From contig JAFSVL010000059.1 in assembly GCA_017445015.1 (NCBI GenBank), positions 1-64,000 of the forward strand: a stretch of 64,000 nt of DNA, written 5' to 3'. The stretch comes from Bacteroidales bacterium. Its GTDB lineage: Bacteria; Bacteroidota; Bacteroidia; Bacteroidales; UBA932. Positions 44,570-52,700 of the stretch are shown one piece after another (position 1 is the stretch's first letter; each line of letters starts with the position of its first letter). The position numbers and the translations under genes were made by a program. A model generated the notes under the pieces. That model saw only the letters and a list, made by a program, of their open reading frames with translations. It had not been told where the DNA came from and did not search any database.

Positions 44570-46402
44570 GTGAAGCAATTTTTCGATATGCTCCGGCGCT
44601 ATGTACGACCCTACGGGAGTTATCTCGGAGGGTCGGTTGTCCTGAGCATCCTCTCTGCCGTCTTCAACATCTTTTCCTTTACACTCATCATCCCCATCCT
44701 GCGCATCCTCTTCCATGTCGATGGCGGCGTGTACAGTTTCATTCCCTGGGACGCGGACATCTCCTTCAAGGAAAAGGCACTGAACAACCTCTACGCCTTT
44801 GTCTCGCAGTACATGCAGGTGCACGGCGCCGGGCAGACCCTGCTGGCCCTTTGTCTTTTCCTCTGTGCGATGACCTTCATCAAGACCGCCTGCTATTTCG
44901 GTGCGTCCGCAGTCATGGTCCCCATCCGGACCGGAATCGTCAAAGACCTGCGGATGCAGCTCTATGAGAAAATCCTGTCCCTGCCCATCGGATTTTTCAG
45001 CGCGGAAAGAAGGGGCGACATCATCGCGCGCATGAGCGGAGACGTACAGGAAGTGGAAACTTCGATCACCGGCTCCATCGAGATGCTGATCAAGAACCCT
45101 ATCCTGATTACTTTCTACATGGGGACGCTTTTCTTCATCTCCTGGAAACTGACCCTTTTCGTCCTGGTTTTCGCCCCGCTGATGCTGCTTGTCATGAGTG
45201 CCATCGGACGGCGGCTCAAGGCCGCATCCACCGAAGCGCAAGCCCTCTGGAGCGACACCATGAGCCAGGTGGACGAGACGCTCGGCGCCCTGCGCATCAT
45301 CAAGGCTTTCCTGGCCGAAAAGCTGATGGCCCGCCGCTTCGAAACCGTCACGGACGCCATGCGCCGCAAAAACAACCATGTCTGGATCCGGCAGGCCAGC
45401 GCCCATCCCGTGAGCGAATTCCTCGGCACGGTGATGATTGCCATCGTCATGGGGTTCGGCGGGACGCTGATCCTGGGGAACCACGCCATCATCGACGCGC
45501 CCACCTTTATCTTCTATATGGTGATGCTCTACAGCGTCATCCAGCCCATCAAGGACTTTTCCAAGGCGGCCTACGGCATCCCGAAGGGACTGGCGTCGAT
45601 GGAACGCATCGACCGCATCCTCCAGGCCGGGAACGACATCCGCGAAGCGGAACATCCCGTACAGGCGGAAGGTCTGCGGGAGGGACTGCGGTTCGAACAT
45701 GTGGGATTCCGTTATGAAGACGGGAAACAGATACTCAGGGATATCGACCTGACGATTCCCAAAGGCAGGACCGTGGCTATCGTGGGAGCCTCCGGCGCCG
45801 GGAAGACGACGCTCGTCGACCTTATCCCCCGCTTCTGGGATCCGTCCGAGGGAAGCATCAGCCTGGACGGGGTGCCCCTTCCGCAACTAAGCAAGGACTC
45901 ATTGCGCTCCCTGATCGGTTACGTCAACCAGGAGCCCATCCTTTTCAATGACACCATCTTCGGGAACATTGCCTTCGGAAAGCCCGGAGCCACGCGCGAA
46001 GAAGTCGAACAGGCCGCCCGCATCGCCAATGCCCATGATTTTATCATGGAGAAAGAGAAGGGCTATGACACCAATATCGGCGACCGCGGCGTAAAACTCA
46101 GCGGCGGGCAGCGGCAACGCCTGAGCATTGCACGGGCCATCCTTAAAAACCCGCCGGTCCTCATTCTGGACGAAGCCACGGCATCGCTGGATACCGAGTC
46201 CGAAAGGGCCGTACAGGACGCGCTGGAACGCCTGATGAGCGGACGCACGACGATTGCCATCGCCCACCGTCTGTCCACCATCAAGAACGCCGATGAAATC
46301 CTCGTCCTGGACGAAGGCCGCATCGTGGAACGGGGCCGTCACGAGGAACTGCTCGCGAAGGAGGGCTATTACAAGAAACTCAACGACATGCAGGCCTTAT
46401 GA
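44570..46402 (+). CDS. MsbA-like ABC exporter (fused permease and ATPase)
   Basis: I choose the GTG at 44570 as start because the TATCTTTG box ends 6 nt before it, the same geometry as at rnhA and pdxA; the next ATG lies 18 bases further in. The product is about 610 aa. Six membrane segments (about 20-330) precede an ATPase domain with Walker A VGASGAGKTTL, signature LSGGQRQRLS, Walker B ILILDEATASLD and a switch His in IAIAHRLS. It is likely a lipid or lipooligosaccharide flippase; the substrate is not settled. It overlaps the VanZ-like gene by 4 nt. Confidence 0.88.
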   Translation: MKQFFDMLRRYVRPYGSYLGGSVVLSILSAVFNIFSFTLIIPILRILFHVDGGVYSFIPWDADISFKEKALNNLYAFVSQYMQVHGAGQTLLALCLFLCAMTFIKTACYFGASAVMVPIRTGIVKDLRMQLYEKILSLPIGFFSAERRGDIIARMSGDVQEVETSITGSIEMLIKNPILITFYMGTLFFISWKLTLFVLVFAPLMLLVMSAIGRRLKAASTEAQALWSDTMSQVDETLGALRIIKAFLAEKLMARRFETVTDAMRRKNNHVWIRQASAHPVSEFLGTVMIAIVMGFGGTLILGNHAIIDAPTFIFYMVMLYSVIQPIKDFSKAAYGIPKGLASMERIDRILQAGNDIREAEHPVQAEGLREGLRFEHVGFRYEDGKQILRDIDLTIPKGRTVAIVGASGAGKTTLVDLIPRFWDPSEGSISLDGVPLPQLSKDSLRSLIGYVNQEPILFNDTIFGNIAFGKPGATREEVEQAARIANAHDFIMEKEKGYDTNIGDRGVKLSGGQRQRLSIARAILKNPPVLILDEATASLDTESERAVQDALERLMSGRTTIAIAHRLSTIKNADEILVLDEGRIVERGRHEELLAKEGYYKKLNDMQAL

Positions 46403-46803
46403 TGAGTACTGTCGCCAAAAGCCGCCTGTATGGCATACTGATGACGCTCTACCTCGGTGCCGTGGTGGTGCTGTGCTTTGCCAATCTGGGCGCCGGACCC
46501 GCACAAAACTCGTTCTGGGGAATTCCCGGCGACAAAATCGCCCACTTTTTGCTTTTCCTCCCCTTCCCCTTCCTGGCCTGGGGCTGCACCCGGCCCCGCG
46601 AAGAGACGGTGCCCTATATCCTGATAAAGATTTTTTTGATTTTCCTGCTGGGCCTGTTGCTGGGCTTTCTCACTGAATACATACAGGGGTATCTGCCGGG
46701 TCGCTGCCGGGAAAGGCTGGATTTCCTGGCCGATTTCTGCGGCATTACCGCCACCTGCCTCGGCATTGTCATCTTGAAGTTATGCAGGGAAAAGGACGAA
46801 TAG
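46399..46803 (+). CDS. VanZ-like family membrane protein
   Basis: The 134-aa protein has four hydrophobic segments and the VanZ-type motifs DKIAHFLLFLPFPFLAW and GFLTEYIQGYLPGRCRERLD followed by FLADFCG. VanZ-like proteins are common small membrane proteins of unclear function; the family founder gives low-level teicoplanin resistance. It overlaps the exporter gene by 4 nt (ATGA) and the next gene by 22 nt. Nothing here suggests an antibiotic-resistance role. Confidence 0.85.
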   Translation: MMSTVAKSRLYGILMTLYLGAVVVLCFANLGAGPAQNSFWGIPGDKIAHFLLFLPFPFLAWGCTRPREETVPYILIKIFLIFLLGLLLGFLTEYIQGYLPGRCRERLDFLADFCGITATCLGIVILKLCREKDE

Positions 46804-49712
46804 CCGCCGTGCTGCTTCTGCTGGCCGCCCTTTGCCCCGGCACACGCGCCCAGAACGCCGCGGACCTGAAGGTCTTCTGCGATTCGCTGGAAAGCCGGCT
46901 CCGCAGCCGTACCGGGGTCCGGGATACAAAAGTCAAACTCAAGAACATCACCCGCATGGGCGGGCGCGCCGACTTCTACTTTTCCGGCAGCATCGGCGAA
47001 TACCCCTGGCATGACGAAGACCTGCAGTGGCTGCGGGACACCCTGCAGCTGCAGATCGGTCCGGAGGTGCCCGTCGGAAAACTGTTCTGCGGGCGCGTGG
47101 ACATGGACGACCTCGCCGTTCCCGCACAAGGCAATGACGGGAATCCTTCCGCCGATTATCTCTTCCGCATGGACGACCCCAACCCTACGCGGAGGAACAT
47201 CGTCCGGAACGCCGGAGCACGCCATTTCCGGAAGGGGCTCAGCGGCCGTCACATCGCCCTCTGGCAAAGTCACGGACGCTTTTACGACGAAGGGACGGGC
47301 CGCTGGGCCTGGCAACGGGCTCCGCTGTTCCGCACCGTCGAGGACCTGTACACCCAGAGTTATGTCCTCCCCTTCCTGATTCCGATGCTCGAAAATGCAG
47401 GCGCCTATGTCCTGACCCCGCGCGAGCGTGACACTCAAGTCCGGGAAATCATCTGCGACAGGGATCCTTCCTACGGCGAGCGTACCGATCCCGGCGGCCG
47501 CACGCACGGAAACTATACGGAATCCGGTCCCTGGCGCGACGGGCCTTCCGGCTTTGCCGACGGCCTGGAGCATTACGAATTCGGCCAGAATCCCTTCCGG
47601 ATGGGCGGCACGCGCCTGGCCACCGTCCACCGCGGCGAAGCCAGCGCAACGGCGGTATGGACCCCCGCCATCCCTGAGAAGGGGGACTATGCCGTCTATG
47701 TTTCCTACCCCTCCCTGCCCTCCTCCAGCCGCGCGGCCCGCTATACGGTCCGCCATGCCGGAGGCGAGAGCGTCTTCTGGGTCGACCAGCGCAAGGGAGG
47801 CGGTACATGGATGTATCTGGGAACCTTCTGCTTTATGCCCGGCACCGGAGGCTGCGTCATCCTGGACAACGGGATTCCCGACGGGCAGAACATCCCGGCC
47901 GGCAGTGTCGTGGGCGCTGACGCCGTCAAATTCGGCGGGGGCATCGGCAAGACCCTTGCCGGCGGAAAGGTATCCGGCCTGCCCGCCTTCACCGAAGGCG
48001 CCTCCTACTGGATGAACTGGGCGGGAATCGACACCTCCGTCGTCCGCAAATGGAGCACACACTACATTAATGACTATTCGGGGCGCGGCGCCTGGGTCAA
48101 GCACATGAAAGAAGAGCGCGGCGTGCCCTTCGACCTTTCCCTGGCCTTCCACAGCGACGCCGGCGTCACTCCGGACAGCACCACCATTGGTACGCTGGCC
48201 ATCTATACGCTGCTCAACGAGCACAAACGCAGTTTTCCCGACGGCAGCGACCGCATGAAGAGCCGCATGCTCGCCCAACTGGTCCAGGACCAGGTATGCA
48301 GCGACGTCCGTGCCGGCTTTGAACCGCTATGGAACCGGCGGGGCATCTGGAACAAAAGTTACAGCGAATCCCGCACTCCGGACGTTCCGGCGATGATTCT
48401 GGAATTGCTGAGCCATCAGAATTTCGCCGATATGAAATACGGCCTCGACCCGGCCTTCCGTTTCTGCGTGAGCCGCGCCGTCTATAAAGGCATCCTGAAA
48501 TTCCTGAGCGAACTCTACGGTTGTCCCTACGCCGTACAGCCTCTTCCGGTACACAATTTCTCCGTCCTCCCGGATTCGGCGGGACGCGCCTGCCTGCGCT
48601 GGTCGCCTACGCCCGATCCGCTGGAGCCTACGGCCCTCACAAAAGGCTACACGCTCTATACCCGCATCGATGATGGCGGCTTCGACACCGGCCGCTCCCT
48701 GGCGGACAGCATGGCGGTACTCGACATCGAACCCGGGCATATCTATTCCTATAAGGTTGAAGCCTGGGGGGACGGCGGCCACAGTTTTCCCTCGGAAGTC
48801 CTCGCCATCGGACTTGCCCCTGGCGACACGGCGCCCCCCGTCCGCATCGTCAACAACTTCACCCGCGTCTCCGGTCCCGCGGTCGTCGAAAAGGGAGACT
48901 ATGCCCTTTTCGATGACAGAATTGATTCCGGCGTCCCCTGGGGACAGGACATCAGTTTCATCGGCGAGATGTACGGCTCCGACCGCAACCTTCCCTGGGT
49001 TACCAATGAGGATGCGGGCTTCGGCGCGTCCTGGACAGACCGGGCCGGCAGCATCATCGCCGGAAACCGCTTCGACTATTGTGCCGTCCACGGGGCCGCC
49101 ATCCTGGCCTGCGGACATTCCTTCGGCTCGCAAAGCGTCGGGGCCTTTACCGCCGACTGCGACAGCACCGCCACCGTCATCGACCTCATTTGCGGGAAAC
49201 AGGCTTCCACGCGCATAAGACGGGGAACAAGCGGTCTCCGCCACGAAGTTTTCCCGACTGCGCTGCGAGAGAGACTCGCCCTCCTGCATGCCCGCGGCGG
49301 ACGCCTGCTGATCAGCGGCGGGAACATCGCCTCGGACATCTGGCGGCCACAAGGCGACACGGGACGCAGCGAGGAGGAAAGCGCCTCGCTGAAGCGTTTC
49401 GCCGCAGATACCCTCGGTTACCGCTTCGGTTCAGCCTTTGCCGGCCGGAGCGGAAGCATCGAAGGCATGGAGTATTGGAACATGCCGAACCCCTGGGAGT
49501 ATTGCATCGAGAATCCGGACGGGTTGCGCCCGGTGAGCGGCGGAAGGACTGTCCTGCGTTACGACGATTCCAACGCCGGTGCCGCCGTGCGTTTCCATGA
49601 TGAAGGGAGCGGATGGCGACTTTTTGCCGCAGGATTCCCGCTGGAACTCCTAAAAAGCAGACAAGACCGGGAAAAAGTGATGCAGGCCGCGCTGGAATGG
49701 CTTTTCCGTTAG
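46782..49712 (+). CDS. Secreted amidase_3-like protein with golvesin-like, FnIII and C-terminal flavodoxin-like domains
   Basis: The 976-aa protein has a signal peptide (about 1-23). A zinc amidase-like core appears split: HIALWQSHGRFYDEG (His 164), RTVEDLYTQS (Glu 187), then an inserted golvesin C-terminal-like beta-domain (about 290-385, GDYAVYVSYPS), then LAFHSDAG (His 457) and MILELLSHQNFAD (Glu 541). This matches the His, Glu, His and Glu order of N-acetylmuramoyl-L-alanine amidases. An FnIII domain follows (about 585-690), then an alpha/beta domain (about 730-976). Homologues in Bacteroidales are often labelled xanthan lyase. Peptidoglycan hydrolysis is plausible but unproven. It ends tail to tail (4-nt overlap) with the polysaccharide locus. 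Confidence 0.72.
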   Translation: MQGKGRIAAVLLLLAALCPGTRAQNAADLKVFCDSLESRLRSRTGVRDTKVKLKNITRMGGRADFYFSGSIGEYPWHDEDLQWLRDTLQLQIGPEVPVGKLFCGRVDMDDLAVPAQGNDGNPSADYLFRMDDPNPTRRNIVRNAGARHFRKGLSGRHIALWQSHGRFYDEGTGRWAWQRAPLFRTVEDLYTQSYVLPFLIPMLENAGAYVLTPRERDTQVREIICDRDPSYGERTDPGGRTHGNYTESGPWRDGPSGFADGLEHYEFGQNPFRMGGTRLATVHRGEASATAVWTPAIPEKGDYAVYVSYPSLPSSSRAARYTVRHAGGESVFWVDQRKGGGTWMYLGTFCFMPGTGGCVILDNGIPDGQNIPAGSVVGADAVKFGGGIGKTLAGGKVSGLPAFTEGASYWMNWAGIDTSVVRKWSTHYINDYSGRGAWVKHMKEERGVPFDLSLAFHSDAGVTPDSTTIGTLAIYTLLNEHKRSFPDGSDRMKSRMLAQLVQDQVCSDVRAGFEPLWNRRGIWNKSYSESRTPDVPAMILELLSHQNFADMKYGLDPAFRFCVSRAVYKGILKFLSELYGCPYAVQPLPVHNFSVLPDSAGRACLRWSPTPDPLEPTALTKGYTLYTRIDDGGFDTGRSLADSMAVLDIEPGHIYSYKVEAWGDGGHSFPSEVLAIGLAPGDTAPPVRIVNNFTRVSGPAVVEKGDYALFDDRIDSGVPWGQDISFIGEMYGSDRNLPWVTNEDAGFGASWTDRAGSIIAGNRFDYCAVHGAAILACGHSFGSQSVGAFTADCDSTATVIDLICGKQASTRIRRGTSGLRHEVFPTALRERLALLHARGGRLLISGGNIASDIWRPQGDTGRSEEESASLKRFAADTLGYRFGSAFAGRSGSIEGMEYWNMPNPWEYCIENPDGLRPVSGGRTVLRYDDSNAGAAVRFHDEGSGWRLFAAGFPLELLKSRQDREKVMQAALEWLFR

Positions 49713-50797
49713 CCCTCCCGCAGGGAAGCCGGTTTGGAGAGGTGCGCGCCGATTTGCACGAAGAAGGTAAGGAAGAGGGATTCCCGGAAAACAATTTTCT
49801 GTTTCCAGGCTCCGGCTCTCCAGCGGCGATACTTGAAAAACAGGCCTGCAATGAAGCCGGAAGGGAGTTCTTCAGTGAATTCCGGAGAAATGATGTTGTC
49901 GATGATACGGTCGGCAAGTACCCTTTCACGCTCAAGGACAGGGAAACAGTCGGGGCGGAATCCGAGTTCTTCGACACAAAGCGTATTCAAGGCACAGAGG
50001 AAACGGTACATGCCTGATTCCAGCGAAGCCTCAATCACGTCCTGCCAGTCGATTTTCCCCTTGTGCGCTTCTGCCATGAAGCCCCAGTCCATCAGGTGGC
50101 GCAGCGTACAGCCGACAGAAGCGAAATGAAGCGCCATGTGCCGCAGGTTGAAAAGGGCTTCCAGCTGCGGATCCGGGATATAGAAACCGTCACAGGGAAC
50201 CGCCCGGTCCAATCCGGCAATGGACTTGAGGCGACGCTCATAGGGACGGTTGCTCTGATGCGAAGCCGTGTTGATAAAATCATAGTGGTTTTCCACCAGG
50301 CGGTCCCGGAGCATGAACGCTGTGTGATGGTGATGGGCATTGCTCACCTCCACGTTTTTCTCCCGGCGCAGCAACTGGTCCGCTTCCTCGGATTTACCGA
50401 AGAGCCAGATATCCAGATCGCCGGAAGTCCGGTGCGAGGGCTCGGGCCAGTCCAGCGAAGTGCCATAGCCCTTCAGCACCATCATCGGGATGCCGTGAGC
50501 GGAAAAGAACTTTGCCAGGCGGTCCGCCTGCAGTTTCATCAGGCGCCAGTCCTGCTCCGTACTCATAATCCACGACGTCCACTCATCCATCAGGGGCTGG
50601 GGCATCTGTCCCGCATCGAAAATCCTTTCATCGTAGAGGCGCTGCATACCGTCCCAGGCCAGGGCGACGATGCCGTTGCGCACACAGATATCCAGCACCT
50701 CGTTCCAGTCATAGGTGTCCCTGCGGGGAAAGACCTCCAGGGGGCCTCCCGTACAAAGCCGTAACAGGGCCAGAACGATGGAACCGGAATCAGTCAT
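49709..50797 (-). CDS. PF14907-type uncharacterised nucleotidyltransferase family protein (copy A)
   Basis: The 362-aa protein has the pattern of the NTP_transf_5 family: VLKGYGTSLDWPEP followed by SGDLDIWLFG (about 120-145), which resembles the GS-x-DxD active site of nucleotidyltransferases, and a His cluster (NAHHHHTAF) about 40 residues on. It is the last gene of the polysaccharide operon in this window, overlapping the CapD-like gene by 8 nt. A paralogue lies at 55952-57052. Members recur in Bacteroidales capsule loci; their reaction is not known. Confidence 0.75.
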   Translation of the reverse strand: MTDSGSIVLALLRLCTGGPLEVFPRRDTYDWNEVLDICVRNGIVALAWDGMQRLYDERIFDAGQMPQPLMDEWTSWIMSTEQDWRLMKLQADRLAKFFSAHGIPMMVLKGYGTSLDWPEPSHRTSGDLDIWLFGKSEEADQLLRREKNVEVSNAHHHHTAFMLRDRLVENHYDFINTASHQSNRPYERRLKSIAGLDRAVPCDGFYIPDPQLEALFNLRHMALHFASVGCTLRHLMDWGFMAEAHKGKIDWQDVIEASLESGMYRFLCALNTLCVEELGFRPDCFPVLERERVLADRIIDNIISPEFTEELPSGFIAGLFFKYRRWRAGAWKQKIVFRESLFLTFFVQIGAHLSKPASLREG

Positions 50798-52700
50798 ACT
50801 TTTCGAAAACCGAATTATTGGATTTCCACTCGGGCACCGTCCGTTTCATAAGGCGGACCATCGCGTCGATATCATAACGGCGCGCTGCATCCAGGATTTC
50901 ATCCACGGACACAGAAATATCTTCATAATCGACAGGGCGGACGCGGGCGATACGGATACGCTCATGCGGGGTAGGATCCGTATTTTCCGTACTGGACAGC
51001 ACCTCTTCATAGAGTTTCTCCCCGGGCCGCAGACCGGTAAACTTGATTTTGATGTCAACGTCGGGAATCCTGCCGGACAGTTCGATCATCCTCGCCGCCA
51101 GGTCTGCGATTTTGACGGGCGCTCCCATATCGAAAACGAAAATGCGGTTATCGAAAGGAAGGACGGCCGCTTCCATCACCAGGCGGCAAGCCTCCGGAAT
51201 CGTCATGAAATAACGGGTGATATCGGGATGGGTGACGGTGAGGGGACCGCCTTCGGCAATCTGCTGCCGGAAACGGGGAATGACGGAGCCGTTGGAACCA
51301 AGGACGTTACCGAAGCGGGTCGTCACAAAATGGGTACTCCCCTGGACCCTACCCGCCTCGCGCGCCAGGCCGAGGCTCTGCACGTACATTTCCGCCAGCC
51401 GTTTGGTCGTTCCCATCACGTTGGTGGGATTGACCGCCTTGTCCGTGGAAATCATCACCATCTTCTCCACGCCATAGGCAATGCACTTGTCCGCGACCAG
51501 ACGGGACCCGCCCAGATTCGCCAGTACGGCCTCGCAGGGATTCTCCTCCATCAGCGGCACATGCTTATAGGCGGCGGCATGGAAGACCACCTGGGGCTGA
51601 TATTTGTTGAATACGTAATCGAGGCGCCGCTCGGAACGTACGTCGCCGATGACGGGGGCAAAATCCAGTTTCGGGAAACGGGCTTCCAGCTCCAGCCTGA
51701 GATCGTGCGTCGGCGTCTCCGCATCGTCATAGAGAATCAGTTTCCCGACATCGAGGGCGGCAAGCTGCCGGCAGATTTCGGAGCCGATGGAACCGGCCGC
51801 TCCGGTAACCATCACGGACTTCCCGGAAAAGGAAGCACTGATTTCCTCCATCGATATGCTGATCTCCTCCCTGCCGAGCAGGTCCTCGATGCGCAGTTTG
51901 CGGAAGGTCAGTGCCTGCTGGTCGGAAGAGTCGCTGATCTGCGGGGCCACCAGCACTTTTACGCCGCTGGCCGTACAAAAGCGGACGAGATGTTCGTTCT
52001 CTGCGGCGATATCCTCGGGCTTGACGAAAAGCACGGCACTCAGGGACAGCCGGGTCACCTCCGCCCTGAACTGCTCCAGCGTAGTGAAATGATAGACCTG
52101 ACGGTCCATCAATTGCCTGTGGCCGCCGGAGAGGGTCCCGCTGATAAAGCCCACGACTTCGAAATGCGGGGAATTTCTCAGACGGATAATGATGGAGACC
52201 GCCTTGTCTCCGGTTCCATACACGAGCAGGCGCTTACGGGACTGGATAGCCCGGACCCGGCTCTTGTACAAGTCGTATATGCGGATGACCAGCACCCTGT
52301 ATCCCACAAGGGCAATCAGGGTCACCAGCGCATCCAGGAAAGCCATCATGTCCGACGCCTGGGTCGATTTCCCGATCAGACGGACGACAAGCGCAAGGGA
52401 AAAACCCTTGAAAATGGCCACCAGCAGGAATTTCACCAGGTCCCGCAAGGTAGTATGCCGAACGATGACATAATGCGTCCTGAGAACAAGAAAGGCCAGC
52501 AGGGAGGACAGCAGAGCCGTCAACAGCCAGTCAAAAGCAAACCATTCCCAGGCATAAATCGTCGATTCCGCCATCATGTTCGCCGCACCCAGCACAAAGA
52601 AGGTGCAGGCCATGGAAATCACGACATCAATCGCCAGCACCACCCATACCGAAAGGTAGGATGAGCGGAATCGTTCCAATTGACGTTTGAGAAAAGACAT
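50790..52700 (-). CDS. CapD/PglF/FlaA1-type membrane nucleotide-sugar dehydratase/epimerase
   Basis: The 636-aa protein has four N-terminal membrane segments (about 15-130), a Rossmann-like linker domain (about 145-265), and an extended SDR domain (about 285-600) with VTGAAGSIGSEICRQLA, the STDKAVNPTNVMGTTKR segment, and TTRFGNVLGSNGSVIP. Relatives are UDP-GlcNAc 4,6-dehydratases making UDP-4-keto-6-deoxy sugars for surface glycans. It overlaps the wzc stop region by 1 nt and is part of the export operon. The exact sugar is not determined. Confidence 0.88.
   Translation of the reverse strand: MSFLKRQLERFRSSYLSVWVVLAIDVVISMACTFFVLGAANMMAESTIYAWEWFAFDWLLTALLSSLLAFLVLRTHYVIVRHTTLRDLVKFLLVAIFKGFSLALVVRLIGKSTQASDMMAFLDALVTLIALVGYRVLVIRIYDLYKSRVRAIQSRKRLLVYGTGDKAVSIIIRLRNSPHFEVVGFISGTLSGGHRQLMDRQVYHFTTLEQFRAEVTRLSLSAVLFVKPEDIAAENEHLVRFCTASGVKVLVAPQISDSSDQQALTFRKLRIEDLLGREEISISMEEISASFSGKSVMVTGAAGSIGSEICRQLAALDVGKLILYDDAETPTHDLRLELEARFPKLDFAPVIGDVRSERRLDYVFNKYQPQVVFHAAAYKHVPLMEENPCEAVLANLGGSRLVADKCIAYGVEKMVMISTDKAVNPTNVMGTTKRLAEMYVQSLGLAREAGRVQGSTHFVTTRFGNVLGSNGSVIPRFRQQIAEGGPLTVTHPDITRYFMTIPEACRLVMEAAVLPFDNRIFVFDMGAPVKIADLAARMIELSGRIPDVDIKIKFTGLRPGEKLYEEVLSSTENTDPTPHERIRIARVRPVDYEDISVSVDEILDAARRYDIDAMVRLMKRTVPEWKSNNSVFEKYD

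Noticed and set aside
46399..46803. VanZ-like gene as an antibiotic-resistance gene
   Set aside because: Other van genes are absent and VanZ-like proteins are widespread with no resistance role.
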